Assembly: GCF_027409185.1 (NCBI RefSeq) | Contig: NC_084472.1 | Span: forward strand, 20,694,524-20,758,523 | Origin: Cynocephalus volans | Lineage: Eukaryota > Chordata > Mammalia > Dermoptera > Cynocephalidae | Reading direction: 5' to 3' | DNA: 64,000 nucleotides | In this document: piece after piece, positions 25,801 to 34,359 of the stretch | How positions within the stretch are numbered: the stretch's first letter is position 1 | Layout: each line of letters starts with the position of its first letter | The notes under the pieces: generated by a model | Databases searched by the model: none | The model's input: only the letters and a program-made list of their open reading frames with translations | Told to the model about the DNA's origin: nothing | Program-made: the position numbers and the translations under genes

Positions 25801-28800
25801 TGTTTACATAAAAAGGGCCACAAAAATGATTACATTGTATAATGTTGAATATACTAATTATTTTGATTTGAGCATAACATGTTGCACACAAATTCTGATA
25901 TTCGGTGCTGTACCCCATAAATATGTACAATCAATTATGTTTCAATAAAATTTTTTTAAAAAGTTCCAAGTTTTTTATAGCCATAGCTGGGAGGATATCT
26001 TTACATTTGCCCAGTTCCACCTGATGTCATTGTAGGAGCCTAAGAAATTCACTTATGGAGACATACCTTAACTGGCACTATTTTTTTATTTTTTTCAATT
26101 TCATTTCTAACACTTATTTACCAAGCTTATTCTACTACATTGTAGTCCTGCATCATTACTCCAAACACTAACTTTCTAGACAATGAAAATGGACTAAAAT
26201 GACATGATTTATCTCTAATATTGATAGCTTCAAGGGGAAATTTTTAAAGAGAAAAATAAATCTTTTAATTCTTACTCAGAATGGGGAAAATGGAGAAATG
26301 CTTGATGGCTAGAATAAAATGAAAGTATAAAATAGTAACTTATTTTGGTTTTAGTGCCTTCATCTTTTTTTGTATGCTTTTTGTTTCTTTCATTAGGTCT
26401 TAGACTTTTTGAGGACAGGAGCATACTACTTATCTCTTTTATATCATTTCATAGTGCCAGTTATTATAATGCTTCTATATACTGTGTTCCCAGTAAATGT
26501 TTTTCAGTGACTGCTCTCTGTAAGTTTATAGCTTCAAGGTTAAATGAAGTTAGGGAAATATTAGATACATAAATTCACTTTTCCATAATAGTAACATTTC
26601 TGATATAAAGGAGACACCTTTGATTCCTAGCTTTCCCAAATATAGAAAAGGTGAAACATACTGGATAGTAAGTCATCAGTGAAAATTAATGTATAGTTCA
26701 AGAAGGATTTTTAAAAACAAATATGATTTTGGAAGTAACCAAATTAATAGCAACAAGTATTGGGTAACTTTTATTACAGTAATTTGAGGTTTCAAAGTGT
26801 AATGCTGTTATATGTATTTCCAGAATATATTGTGAGGATAAACAGACCTTCTTGCAGGACTGTGAGGATGATGGGGAGACAGCAGCTGGTGGGCGTCTTC
26901 TTCATCTCATGGAGGTAGGCATAAGCTAAACTGTTAATCCTGTTCTATAGGAGCCATAAAATTTCTCAAAACAGAGCTCCATTTAGGAATAAGTAAATCA
27001 ATCAAAGTATATAACATAAGATATATTTGTTTTAATTAGTAGTTAATTTTTAAACATTGATTGAATGAACGTTTTAACCACTGGATATGGGACAGAAAAC
27101 AAATGGTTAATAACAAGTGCTGTACTTTCAAGACATAGATAATAGAAGATTGTCTTCAACTTTGGGAAAACTTTTCTTTGGTTTTTGACAGTTTCCTTCC
27201 TTCTCTCTTTTTTGTTCTATCTTTGTGGAACTCCTGATAGTTGAATATTGGAACTTCTGGATAGATCCAGAATATATTTCTTTTTTTATTAAGTTGTTCA
27301 TCTCATTGTCTTTATGTTCTGAGACATTTTCTTTACTGTCTTCCAAAATTTCTTTTGAATTTTAAATTATTTTTAGCAACCATGTATTTAATTTTTAAAA
27401 ATTCTTTCTTGTTTTCTATTTTTCCTTTTCATAGTATCCTATTCTAGTTTTATGGATGCAATATCTTCTAAAATTTCTCTGAGAATATTAATTAGAGTAT
27501 CTTTTTTTCAGATGTTCTCACCCTTAAAATCTTCCTGGTCCATTTTAGTTTGTTTATCTTGTCCTTTCTCTTTCATGCTGCTGGATTTTCATCATCTGTC
27601 TGGTGATCATTTATTGTCCATTAATTTTAAGAATGGATTGTTTTTTTCCGAAGGTAGTTACTATGGTTTCTTCTGCTATTGTGTGTGGAGGTTTGTCTTT
27701 TAACTAGGCCTTTCCCTCGAATAGGAACTCTATATGTGAGTCAGGCCTGTAAACTGCTGGGCTTCACTTTAAGGGCAGCTTTAACAAATGTCGAACTGAT
27801 GAAGACCTTGCTGGTAGGCACCAGCGATTACTCATTCAGCCCCTGTTCTCTCAAGTAGTTTGTTCAGAAGCAAGATTTTTTGTGTTGTTGTTTGGCCTAG
27901 TGGTAAAAGGCTACCTAAACTGAGCTATTCTGGTTGAAGTCACCAAGAAATGGAATCCTACCTGCATGGTCTCCCCTTCACTCTGCCTGATTGCCCCAAA
28001 GTTTGGAATTTGAGGACACTGTAGAACACAGTGTTCATTTTCCAAATTCCCTTCTGTTCAAACATTTCACCCCCTGAATTGTTAGTAGTCACACTCAGTG
28101 CATACTTAAATGGTTCTGCTATTAAAGTCACTGGGAAATTTTATGTGCAGTTTTATATATGGGTCATTTCATTCTCCTTTGAAACTCACATTTATATATG
28201 TCTATTTGTGTATCTAATTATGCTTCTGAAATAACAGATTTTGAATGTGAGGAATGTCATGGTGGTGGTATCACGCTGGTATGGAGGGATTCTGCTAGGA
28301 CCAGATCGCTTTAAACATATCAACAACTGTGCCAGAAACATACTAGTGGAGAAGAACTACACAAGTTCACCTGTAAGTGGCTATTGGTATTATATCTAGA
28401 GAGTTTCTTATCACTGCCTATGAGATTTTTTAAAAAGACAAAATTTAAAATGAATCAGAATGTGGTTGGTGGATTAGTAAAACCTTTGGACTAAGAAGCT
28501 GAACACTTATGCTGTAGTGAAAACAGTGTGACTGGCCAGCCTTGTGACCTTGGGCAGATCATTTCATCTCTTTGAACCTTGATTTCGTAGGTTCATAGAG
28601 TTTAAACTTTTAAAGAACAACTAGTTTCCACCCCCTAGAATTGAGGCCCAGAAAAGTTGTAGCTAATGTCACACTAGATGTTCTCTAATCATCTATAAAA
28701 TTCTAAAATTCTCTGTTGGTGTCAAAGCATCTCCCCATCCCCTGCTATGCCTTTAGATACATTCTTCCTTTATACTTTGAGTTTATTTTCATTCATATTT

Positions 28801-29161
28801 TAAGTATGTTCATATCTATTTTATTTAAACTGTACTGCCTTACTTGGGAAAATGGACAATAGATTAACAATGAAATTATTCAAATATAAATCTACATAAA
28901 TGTTTTCCTTTATTATCTTTGATTATTTTTAAAATACTGTAATATACTATAAGTGAAAGTGCCCTGTAAAACAAAGATGATACATAGGAAAATTATTATA
29001 CCCTCACTATTATATACAGTCTATGTGATCAGATTTAAGGTTCCATCTTCATATAAATAGGGAGATACTGCATTGGTTTGTGTCTTTTTCAGGAGGAATC
29101 ATCTAAGGCTTTGGGAAAGAACAAAAAAGTAAGAAAAGACAAGAAGAGGAGTGAACATTAA
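4822..29161 (+). CDS. IMPACT: IMPACT, RWD-domain translational regulator (complete, 11 coding exons)
   Basis: Joined coding exons: 4822-4857, 5957-6085, 7034-7086, 8266-8328, 14270-14355, 18521-18643, 21061-21158, 23316-23389, 26824-26914, 28238-28372, 29093-29161. All junctions are GT-AG, phases agree, and the sum is 318 codons plus TAA; human IMPACT has 320. The protein begins MAEGDAGSDQRQ. An RWD domain spans about residues 13-116, with the family YPxxxPP element (EYPGSAPPIY) in exon 3. An acidic linker follows (exon 6), then the IMPACT/YigZ (UPF0029) domain with DDGETAAGGR at 236-245 and SRWYGGILLGPDRF at 263-276. The C-terminus is lysine-rich. In the family (yeast YIH1), the protein binds GCN1 through the RWD domain, so GCN2 (EIF2AK4) is not activated and eIF2-alpha phosphorylation falls; it is cytosolic and abundant in neurons. 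The two missing residues lie at the exon 6/7 linker. The frame is fully open and I see no break. Identification rests on recognising the protein. Confidence 0.97.
5121..5956 (+). other. IMPACT intron 1, non-island part
   Basis: Unique sequence with an A-run at 5507-5521. No tandem repeat array and no assignable transposon. Confidence 0.6.
5957..6085 (+). CDS. IMPACT: IMPACT coding exon 2 (RWD domain start)
   Basis: Forty-three codons from NEEIEAMAAIYGEEW to WTLCLQ, between acceptor TTTCAG and donor GTATTT. This is the first helix and first strands of the RWD domain. Phase 0 at both ends. Confidence 0.96.
6086..8265 (+). other. IMPACT introns 2 and 3
   Basis: AT-rich intronic sequence around exon 3 (7034-7086). 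No recognised RNA gene or clear transposon. Confidence 0.5.
7034..7086 (+). CDS. IMPACT: IMPACT coding exon 3 (RWD YP motif)
   Basis: Encodes VMLPNEYPGSAPPIYQL plus two bases of an Asn codon completed in exon 4. Carries the conserved YPxxxPP loop of RWD domains. Acceptor TTGTAG, donor GTAAGC. Confidence 0.96.
8266..8328 (+). CDS. IMPACT: IMPACT coding exon 4
   Basis: Encodes APWLKGQERADLSNILEEIY after completing Asn, and ends with two bases of an Ile codon. Acceptor ATCTTAG, donor GTAAGT. Central RWD helices. Confidence 0.95.
8519..8705 (-). repeat. CYN SINE, dimer, with 15-bp target duplication
   Basis: Two tRNA-Ile-like units, antisense: left unit GGGCCGGCCCGTGGCTCACT, right unit GGCCGGTTAGCTCACTGGGT in sense reading. 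A TTTA-rich tail occupies 8519-8550. AATGACTTCTATTTA flanks it exactly at 8504-8518 and 8706-8720. Located in IMPACT intron 4. Confidence 0.93.
8965..9420 (+). repeat. L2 LINE 3' fragment
   Basis: Typical L2 wording: TTTATTCATTCAACATATA, GGCAGGCACTGTACTTG, then the GA-rich AAGGCTC..GGAGCTTGGCACATTTCAGG segment. Old and diverged, within IMPACT intron 4. Confidence 0.6.
10143..10206 (-). repeat. 5'-truncated CYN SINE
   Basis: Antisense 3' part only, with B box and GGCCAGCCAC end and a T-tail at left. Flanked by GAATTGTACATCT (10130-10142) and GAGTTGTACATCT (10207-10219), one mismatch. Confidence 0.88.
10574..10666 (+). repeat. CYN SINE, monomer
   Basis: Sense copy: GGGGAACATGGTACTGGTAACACCAAGG, B-box-like TTCGGATCCCC, GGCCAGCCGCGCC and an A-rich TAAATAAAAATAAAAAA tail. 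The 5' part is diverged. Confidence 0.8.
10670..14269 (+). other. IMPACT intron 4, distal part
   Basis: Mostly old decayed sequence. L2-like wording at 11020-11110 (AGCAAATATTTATTGAGCATC) and MIR-like wording near 12510-12600 and 13000-13200. No RNA gene recognised. Confidence 0.5.
13000..13200 (+). repeat. MIR SINE
   Basis: MIR core and 3' end: GACAAGTTCTGTAGGTTCG, TTTTCTCATTTGTACAATGG, then ATTAAATATGTTGATACATG and TGTAATGCACTTGAGGC. Confidence 0.65.
14270..14355 (+). CDS. IMPACT: IMPACT coding exon 5 (end of RWD domain)
   Basis: Encodes QNIGESILYLWVEKIRDVL and IQKSQMTEP, and ends with one base of a Gly codon. Acceptor GTTTAG, donor GTAAGA. This is the C-terminal amphipathic helix of the RWD domain. 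Confidence 0.95.
14736..14899 (+). repeat. Young GC-rich dimeric CYN SINE in IMPACT intron 5
   Basis: Dimer starting GGCCGGCCCCGTGGCGCACT, second unit GGCCGGTGCGCTCACTGGCT, ending CCCCTTACCGGTCACAG with an A-rich tail. Many intact CpGs. Target duplication AGAAAAACAACTTTGGG (14719-14735) against AGAAAAACAGCTTTGGG (14900-14916). Same orientation as the gene. Confidence 0.93.
14960..15085. repeat. L1M 3'-region fragment
   Basis: AATTGAGATATTATTCACATGCC.. AAAGTGTACAGTTTAGT..GTTGTGTAGCCATCTCCACT is the common old-L1 3' segment. Confidence 0.7.
15690..16260. repeat. Old L1 (L1M) fragment, left part
   Basis: AAACTTGCAAAAATAGTACC..CTTCACCCTGATTCCC.. and, near the end, TAAGGTGGTATCTGCCAGATGTCTCC. 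The matching continuation resumes at about 17236, so one L1 was split by the following composite insertion. Confidence 0.7.
16364..16605 (+). mobile_element. Tigger-type (pogo/mariner) non-autonomous DNA element
   Basis: Starts CAGTCAGCCTTCCGTATCTG after a TA, continues TGGATTCAACTAACTGTGGA and TTTACATAGCATTTACATTG, the known Tigger-group sequence. The right terminal repeat is missing, replaced by a GT/CG microsatellite. Confidence 0.8.
16606..16662 (+). repeat. (GT)n(CG)n microsatellite
   Basis: About 13 GT units then about seven GC/CG units and a mixed GT/CA tail; alternating purine-pyrimidine, able to form Z-DNA. Confidence 0.9.
16672..16756. mobile_element. Palindromic mariner-like MITE, older copy
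   Basis: Inverted arms: TCAGAAAGTTCATGGAAAG at left and TGTGAACTTTTTGAAGTA at right. Same family as 30938-31019. Confidence 0.7.
16757..16804 (+). repeat. (TA)n(GA)n microsatellite
   Basis: About nine TA units followed by about 14 GA units with one interruption. Confidence 0.9.
17033..17129 (-). repeat. CYN SINE, monomer
   Basis: Antisense copy with GATAACACCAAAG and B-box-like sequence, T-rich tail at left, flanked by TTAAATGTT at 17024-17032 and 17130-17138. Its insertion splits the surrounding repeat within IMPACT intron 5. Confidence 0.9.
17236..17610. repeat. Old L1 (L1M) fragment, right part
   Basis: CTTGTAGGAGATATTTTGAG..TATCCTGTTTCTCCTTAAAC..TTTGGCTGTTAGGAACTCC..GGTTCCTGTGTTCTT matches the L1 3' region that broke off at 16260. 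Confidence 0.7.
17611..18135. other. Unassigned segment with poly-C and short internal repeats
   Basis: GT microsatellite at 17717-17734, GA-rich at 17784-17820, poly-C at 17860-17891, then GC-richer sequence in which GTGACCCAG..TATG..(A)GGGGTCTG recurs. It may be retroviral LTR or leader sequence, but I cannot identify it. It lies in IMPACT intron 5. Confidence 0.35.
17860..17891 (+). repeat. Poly-C tract
   Basis: Thirty-two bases, all C except one G at 17867; the longest pure run is 24 C. Confidence 0.95.
18149..18290 (-). repeat. GC-rich dimeric CYN SINE with shortened second unit
   Basis: Sense reading (minus): GGCCGAGCCCGTGGCGACTC, GCTGCGGGTTCGGATCC, then a second unit lacking its middle and ending GCCGGTCACG before an A-rich tail. 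CAACCCCCATC-type repeats flank it at 18136 and 18291. Related to the copy at 14736. Confidence 0.88.
18521..18643 (+). CDS. IMPACT: IMPACT coding exon 6 (acidic linker)
   Basis: Encodes PDIKKKTEEDDVECEDDLIL through DISENPT. Rich in Glu and Asp, the linker between the RWD and IMPACT domains. Acceptor ACCTAG, donor GTATAA. The last residues (ENPT) differ from the human ETRT and the exon 6/7 junction is two codons shorter. Confidence 0.94.
18644..19160 (+). other. IMPACT intron 6, 5' part
   Basis: Unique AT-rich sequence; nothing recognised. Confidence 0.5.
19187..19275 (-). repeat. CYN SINE, monomer
   Basis: Antisense copy GGCCAGTTGGCTCAGCTGGT with B-box-like sequence, preceded by a (TTAA)n tail at 19160-19186. 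Confidence 0.88.
19430..20012 (-). repeat. L1 3'-end fragment (L1MA/L1PB-like)
   Basis: Antisense L1 tail: GGCTATCATGAATAGTGCTG, TATGCCCAATAGTGGGATTG, TGGTTGTATT at the right. No usable reading frame. Confidence 0.8.
20013..21060 (+). other. IMPACT intron 6, 3' part
   Basis: A short L1 piece at 20640-20685 (ATCTATCAATAGTGGAATGG) is followed by a hAT/Charlie-like segment at about 20690-20935 (TCTTTGGTCTCAAGACCCC). The rest is unassigned. Confidence 0.45.
21061..21158 (+). CDS. IMPACT: IMPACT coding exon 7
   Basis: Encodes EIEELPPIDHGIPITDRRST and FQAHLAPVVCPKQ, entry into the IMPACT/UPF0029 domain. The acceptor at 21059-21060 is followed 6 nt later by another AG (21065-21066), so an in-frame 2-residue shorter form is possible. 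Donor GTAAAG. Confidence 0.94.
21159..22280 (+). other. IMPACT intron 7, 5' part
   Basis: Unique-looking sequence with a (TTTTA)n stretch near 22197-22216. No feature recognised. Confidence 0.45.
22281..22900 (-). repeat. L2 LINE fragment, split by a MITE
   Basis: Antisense L2 on both sides of 22591-22745: CCTTCCTGAAAAATCTGACC at left and GCATTTGTACATGCTGTTTCC..CCTCTATGAACC at right. Confidence 0.65.
22591..22745. mobile_element. Palindromic DNA-transposon MITE
   Basis: Long inverted arms: AGGATTACCAGATAAAATAC..GTTAAATTTGCATTTCAG at left and GAAATTCAAATTTAGCTGGG..GTCACCCT at right. Known placental MITE type, inserted in L2. Confidence 0.75.
23316..23389 (+). CDS. IMPACT: IMPACT coding exon 8
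   Basis: Encodes VKMVLAKLYENKKIASATHN then IYAY, plus two bases of an Arg codon. Acceptor TTTAAG, donor GTGAGT. One visible change from human is Ala for Ser in VLAKLYE. Confidence 0.95.
23500..23905. repeat. Old LINE-like fragment
   Basis: TTTGATATGTTTTCTGTATAG..AATAATCCAGTGAATATCTT resembles L1M-type 3' sequence also seen at 31.6-32.0 kb. Family not fixed. Confidence 0.45.
23926..24088 (+). repeat. CYN SINE, dimer
   Basis: GGGCCAGCCCGTGGCTCACT..GATAACACCAGGG then AGTTAGCTCACTTGGGAGAG..GGGTTAAGATCCCC and A-tail. Target duplication AAAAAGAAGAAAGAATAA at 23908-23925 and 24089-24106, 18 bp. IMPACT intron 8. Confidence 0.93.
24107..25850 (+). other. IMPACT intron 8, middle
   Basis: L2/MIR-like wording near 24690-24740 (TTTATTGAGTGCCTACTCTG) and 25680-25735. 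A (CCAGCC)n-like imperfect repeat lies at 25097-25130. Otherwise unassigned. Confidence 0.4.
25855..25966 (+). repeat. L1 3' terminus with A-tail
   Basis: TGTACCCCATAAATATGTAC..TTTCAATAAAATTTTTTTAAAA is the standard end of old L1 elements. Confidence 0.75.
26824..26914 (+). CDS. IMPACT: IMPACT coding exon 9 (DDGE motif)
   Basis: Encodes IYCEDKQTFLQDCEDDGE then TAAGGRLLHLME. The DDGEPAGTAG-like signature of the YigZ/IMPACT family is here, at residues 236-245. Acceptor TTCCAG, donor GTAGGC. Confidence 0.96.
26915..28237 (+). other. IMPACT intron 9, one unidentified repeat-like block
   Basis: 27130-28150 reads like a decayed retroposed or LINE 5'-region sequence (minus-strand frame rich in Lys/Glu at 27128-27346), but I cannot name it. 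No intact gene. Confidence 0.35.
28238..28372 (+). CDS. IMPACT: IMPACT coding exon 10 (SRWYGG motif)
   Basis: Forty-five codons, ILNVRNVMVVVSRWYGGILL onward to VEKNYTSSP. Holds the most conserved strand-loop of the family (residues 258-276). Acceptor TAACAG, donor GTAAGT. Confidence 0.96.
28510..28690 (+). repeat. MIR SINE
   Basis: GTGACCTTGGGCAGATCATTTCATCTCTTTGAACCTT is the MIR core region, in IMPACT intron 10. Confidence 0.65.
29093..29161 (+). CDS. IMPACT: IMPACT coding exon 11 and stop
   Basis: Encodes EESSKALGKNKKVRKDKKRS, EH, stop TAA. A basic, probably disordered tail. Acceptor TTTCAG. Confidence 0.96.
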   Translation, partial: EESSKALGKNKKVRKDKKRSEH

Positions 29162-29890
29162 TACCTGAAACTATATGAAAGGTTAATTTGCCTATAATTA
29201 TATATACATTCCATAGTCATCAAGGAATATATTGTGCAAGAGAGAGTAACTGCTCAAGTCAGCCAATTCAGCGTGGACACCTACATTATCTTTTCTGCTT
29301 TGGTTATATCATCTGCCAAAAAAAGAGAACTTATGATATATTCCTGTGTGTTTCAGGCTTATTTGGGAGAACTAATTTGAACTTAATCATCACTTCATCT
29401 AATTTTAGGAAGGTAACAGTTGCCCAGGGCAGCACCTGAATTAACTGTCCATTTCAGTTCATGTCAAGTGCCTTTGTTAGGTGGGGAAGAAATGTCTCTA
29501 GAGGAAGATAGATACATGATTTCTTATCATCGGGATTCTTGTACTGTTAAATGAATATTACCTTTTACTGCTCTTTATGGCTTATTGGAGTAGGAGCTTA
29601 TCGAAGATTGATCTTGAAGAGTTTCTTCTGGTGATTTTAGTTCATAACTGTGTCACCTTTCATTTTATAGTGTTCATCAGTGAGTAATGGATTAAGTGAA
29701 AATCCAGGAGAATCCATCTGCAGTTATGTGCTGAGGTGATAATTTATCTAACATTTGTTAGCATAGGTGTTATGCCTCAATTTTTGTTGCACATTGGTTA
29801 TTGTGAAATTTTAAAAAGTGATTTTCTAGTGTCTGCCTTTTTTGTTTAATTCTTGTAATGTAAAGCAATAAATATGGAGTGTCAGTAGGC
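29162..29890 (+). other. IMPACT: IMPACT 3' UTR with candidate poly(A) signal
   Basis: Unique AT-rich sequence directly after the stop codon. A canonical AATAAA lies at 29867-29872, followed by a GT/T-rich stretch (TGTGTTGGTGTAATATTCTG) suitable as a downstream element. A second AATAAA at 30278-30283 could give a longer form. The true cleavage site cannot be fixed without transcript data. Confidence 0.65.
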
Positions 29891-30937
29891 TTCTTTTGCC
29901 CCTGAAATGTGTTGGTGTAATATTCTGGTATCTTAACAATCTGGAAGTACCTTTCTTGTGATCTTCATTGACAAATTAGAACTATGCTAGAAGCCTTGGT
30001 ATGGTTAATGAGACATTTATCGAATGGGATAGAGCTGGCACAACCACACTGGTGTAGGGCAGGAATGTGTTGTGTAGTTACATAAATTTGATGCACGCTT
30101 CCCATCTGCATTCCAGCCAGATTTCTCAATTCCATGATTCTCTGGAGAGAAGGAGCAAACCTTTTGATTGGAAAAACAAGGAAAATATCCCCCCTTTTTT
30201 TTCATTCTTATCAAATCTTTCTTTTTATCAATGCTTTATGTTTTTTTCATCTGCACATTACCTCTAGGCATTTAGACAATAAATATAACTTTGAGATATA
30301 ACAATAAGTCTTGAATTGGTCGCTTTCAGATATGATTACAAACACTTGTTAAAAGTCATTGATTGATTACAGATTTTGCTTGGGATTTTCTTCCCAAGGG
30401 AGGGAACAGAAATTAGGAGGCTATTGTGGGATAGTGCAAGAACATGGAAAGCATCAGAAAATTGGACAGACAGATATTTTTCTCTTTTCTCTGATGTTTT
30501 ACCTTTAAAAGACCCAAAATCCTTACTTAGTATTTTTAATAAGGATCTAGTAAATAGCTTTACAGTTGGATGGATTCTGAGACATAAAATCTAAATTATA
30601 TTTGTTATAAGTATATTTAACGTTGCGAGTTATCCAGAGTCATCAGAAGATGATTTATATATATATTGGGAACACTTATGTCAGGTTCCATGAAAAGTTA
30701 AGTATGTCCTATGTATTAACTATTAAAATAATTAAAGAGGTTAGAGACCATTAATTAACATTAAAATAATTTCACAATTTTGACATGTCAAACCTGTGAA
30801 AGGAGACAGAAAACAGTAAGAATTTGGTGCTACAGAAAATAAATGTGAGGTAATTTTTTTCAACACTGAGTTTGAGTTTCTTGCTGTTTTATCTAACATT
30901 TAGGTCTTTACAGAAAACAAAGTACCCTCTCTATCTA
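29891..30937. other. Downstream of IMPACT, nothing recognised
   Basis: Unique-looking sequence. The AATAAA at 30278 could serve a longer IMPACT transcript. No gene or clear repeat. Confidence 0.4.
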
Positions 30938-31019
30938 TGAGAGTACTTCAAAAAGTTCATGGAAAGAGTCATATTATCTTCTAATTCTATTTTCCCATGA
31001 ACTTTTTAAGATACCCTCA
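30938..31019. mobile_element. 82-bp palindromic mariner-like MITE with TA target duplication
   Basis: Left arm TGAGAGTACTTCAAAAAGTT, right arm its near-complement ending AACTTTTTAAGATACCCTCA. TA dinucleotides lie at 30936-30937 and 31020-31021. The same family occurs at 16672. Confidence 0.85.
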
Positions 31020-31559
31020 TATGATCTCATTTTACCTTATTTAAAAAGAAAGTCTTATTTTTGCTTTTTTCTACAGAAATATTAACCATATTTTACTGAC
31101 TAAAAAGATTCTAATCTCCTTTACGCAAAGTCAGCTGGGAAAAGGGAGAGATCCAAAATTCTTCAATTCCGAACTCTGAGTTATTTCATACTCTACCATG
31201 AATGGAAACCCTAACTGATGGTAGTATGTTTTTTTCTTCTATTTAAAACTTCTCTTGAGTAGAGGATTTTCCAGTTCTCCAAATAACAATTTCTCTAACC
31301 AGATCTGTGCTGTGGCATATTTTATAGTATATTCTATTAGTTAAAAATATTGTCCATGTGCCAGTATATAAGACCCAGTCGCATTTACTTTTTAAATGGG
31401 AATAGCAATAGCTACATCAAAAGCATGTTTTGGAGGTATATATTATGAAATAGAGCCTATTTGAAGAGAATTATATCAAACTAAATCACAACCAAGAAGG
31501 AGTAGCATGAAGCAGATACTGTTTGGAGGGCAGGTGAACTTTATCGGGAAAATTGCATA

Positions 31560-33540
31560 ATCACTTCTATTTTCACTATCCAGAGATTACCATTATTAAT
31601 ATTTGGTATGTACATCTTTTATTTTTTTCTTATGCATGATTTTGTATATATGGCTATTTTTCTTTCCGCAAAAATGGTATTAAACTATATATACTGTTTT
31701 GTATCCTACATATTTCATATATTGTTAACATTTTCCCATGTCAATAAATATTCTTCTATGGCTTAATTTCTTACAGCTGTGTTGTATTCTATCTTCTGGA
31801 TATATCACAATATGCTAACTAGACCTCTATTTATTTCCAATTTTTTAAGTTTTCTCCAACTTATTGCTCTTATAAATAACTGAAAAACTGCATTATTATT
31901 TTTAGATTTTTGTATATATCTCTGATTACTTCCTAAAAGTGGAATTTCTTGGTCAAAGGTTTGCATATTCTAATAGCTTTTGTTGGTTTAACCAAATTGG
32001 TCTCTAGAAAAGTTTTATCAGTTCTATCCCCATTAGTATTTTGTTTGAATATATTTAGAATAGCAAAGATGTGGAAAAATAGGCAGTCTGGTAGATAAAA
32101 CTCCCAATATAGTTTTTAAAGAATTATTCTTTTTGTTTTGAAATAATTATAGACTCACAAGAAGTTATAAAAATGTGTAACCATCACTCAGCTTCTCCAG
32201 CAATAACATCTTATGTAACTAATATATTTTCAAAACCAGGAAATATATTCTAGATACAATTCCTTTTTCAGGTATATGATTTGCAAATATTTTTCTCCCA
32301 GTCTGTAGCTTGTCTTTTCATTCTCTTAGTAGTGTTTCTTGCAGAGTAGTTGTTAATTTTGATGAGATCTAATTTTTCTCTTTTTTTGGATTAATTTTTT
32401 GATGTCATGTCTGAGGACTCTGCCTAATCCCAGATCATGAAGATTTTCTTTTTAAAGTTATATAGTTTTATGTTTTTCATTCAGATCTTTCCATTTTTAA
32501 TTTTTGTGTAAGGTGTGAAGTTTAAGTCAGTTGTTTTTATTTTGCGTGTGTGTGTATGGATGTTCAATTGAGGAAGTGTCTAATTTTTAAAATTGAACTT
32601 TTTATTGATAAACTTTCACAAAGTAAACACAATTTTGTAATCAGCACTTAGACTGAAATAAAGGACAGTACCAGCACCTCACCATTCCTTGTGTCTCATC
32701 TGGGCATTACCTGCTCCCCTCTGCCAAGAAACCACTTCACTAGTTTCTGACACCAGAGATTAGTTTGGTCTTTGACTTTTTTAATGTAACTGAATTTCCA
32801 CAGTACCCTTGTTTTGGCTTTTTCAACATTTTGTTTGTGAAATTCATCTGGGTGGTTGCGTGCAGCAGCAGTTCTTTTCATTCTTACCACTGCGTAGTAT
32901 TCTATTGAAGGAATATGACACAATCTGTCAATTCTGTTTATGGATATTAAGTTTCCAGTTTGAAGCTATTACAATTAGTGCTGCTGTGAACATTCTTGCA
33001 CGTGACTTTTGGTGAATATATGGTGAATATATATGAATTTTGGTGAATACACATGTCTATAGGGTATGTATCTGGGAGTGGATTTGCTGGGTCATAGGAT
33101 GTTTGTATGTGGAGCTTTGGTATGTAATCCCCAGTGGTGTGCTGGTAAATTTTTAACAGGTGACTCTGGGGTGGGTGCTGATTTGTAATTTGCTGGTTTC
33201 TCTTTGTTAATATTCCCACTCTTGACCAATTTTAAGCTACCAATGTGAAGCCAACTGGCTCAAAAAAATTCCTGAAAGTTTAATTCCTTGTGTGAGCAGG
33301 TAAAAGCCAGCTCCAGCACTCATACTGCAAGCAGTTTTCCAGAGTAGTTATATCAGTTTACACTCCTAATAGTAGCAAATGAGAGTTCTAGTTGCTGCAC
33401 ATCTGCATTTGGTATTACTTTTTTCATTTTAGTCGTGCTGTGTGGTGTGTAATGGCATCACTTTGTGGTTTTAATTAGTATTTCCCTGATGACTAAAAAG
33501 GTGAACACCTGATTACTACCTCTTATACCTTAATTGACTG
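31560..33540 (-). repeat. Cluster of old L1M fragments
   Basis: Several antisense L1 pieces: 31600-32040, 32130-32260 (TAGACTCACAAGAAGTTAT), 32270-32520 (CCCAGTCTGTAGCTTGTC) and 32590-33500 (ACTGCGTAGTATTCTATTG, GTATCTGGGAGTGGATTTGC). All frames are broken. Confidence 0.7.
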
Positions 33541-33712
33541 AGTAATCTTGAAATGACATATTTTTTCTGCCTTCCAGCAGTGGAAAGCAGGGGGTTTGTT
33601 ATCAAGTTTGAATCAGATACAGAGACAAAAAGTTAACAATTTTGCATATCTGAGGACCTAGTCTGTAAATGTCAACACTCCATCACCACCCCACTGGCAT
33701 ACTGTGTGAATC

Positions 33713-34125
33713 TATGTTGCTTTTAACAAAATACTTGAAACTGGGTGATTTATAAAGGAAATGAAATTTATTGCTTACAGTTTCTGAGGCTGGGAAGTCC
33801 AAAGTCCATCTGATGGTGGCGACAGTGTCCCAGGAGTCTCACATTGCAAGATGGTGGAAGCAGAGAGAGCAAGAGAAAAAGACAGACTCTCTTTTCTTCT
33901 TTTAAAGCCCTCAGAACCATGCCCCTGACCACCATTTTTAATCCATTCACTACTCCATGGTCCCACAATCTAATCACTTCTTCAAGGCCCCATCTTTCAG
34001 TTACCATAATAGGATTTCCCACCCTCTTAACAGTCACAGTGGGGACTAAGTTTCTAATACATAAAACTTGGGCACACAATTCAAGCTTCAATGAGTTTGG
34101 GGGGGACATAATTCAATCCACTACA
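33713..34125 (-). mobile_element. MaLR solo LTR (MLT1/MST type)
   Basis: Minus reading begins TGTAGTGGATTGAATTATG and ends in GTTAAAAGCAACATAGATTC; contains the TTATAAATCACCCAGTTTC segment typical of these LTRs. About 413 bp. Confidence 0.82.
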
Positions 34126-34359
34126 ATCTATCACGGAATTTCATCTTTTGCCCTCAGTTTTCTAATTTGTAAAAATTTGGATTGTAATTCCTCCCCGCTT
34201 AGATTATTACAGGAATTTAAAATGCCTTCTATGGTACTTAGTATATGATAAGAATTTAACAAAGTCTTACCTTATATTTGAGAGAGGCTATTTCTGAGGA
34301 TTTTCACAGTACCTAGAATTCTAAGTTGACACGGGTTAGGCTCCCTTAGGGAGGTAATA

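Noticed and set aside
33768-34248. Open frames of 113 and 134 codons on opposite strands
   Set aside because: Both run through a MaLR LTR (33713-34125) and have no domain.
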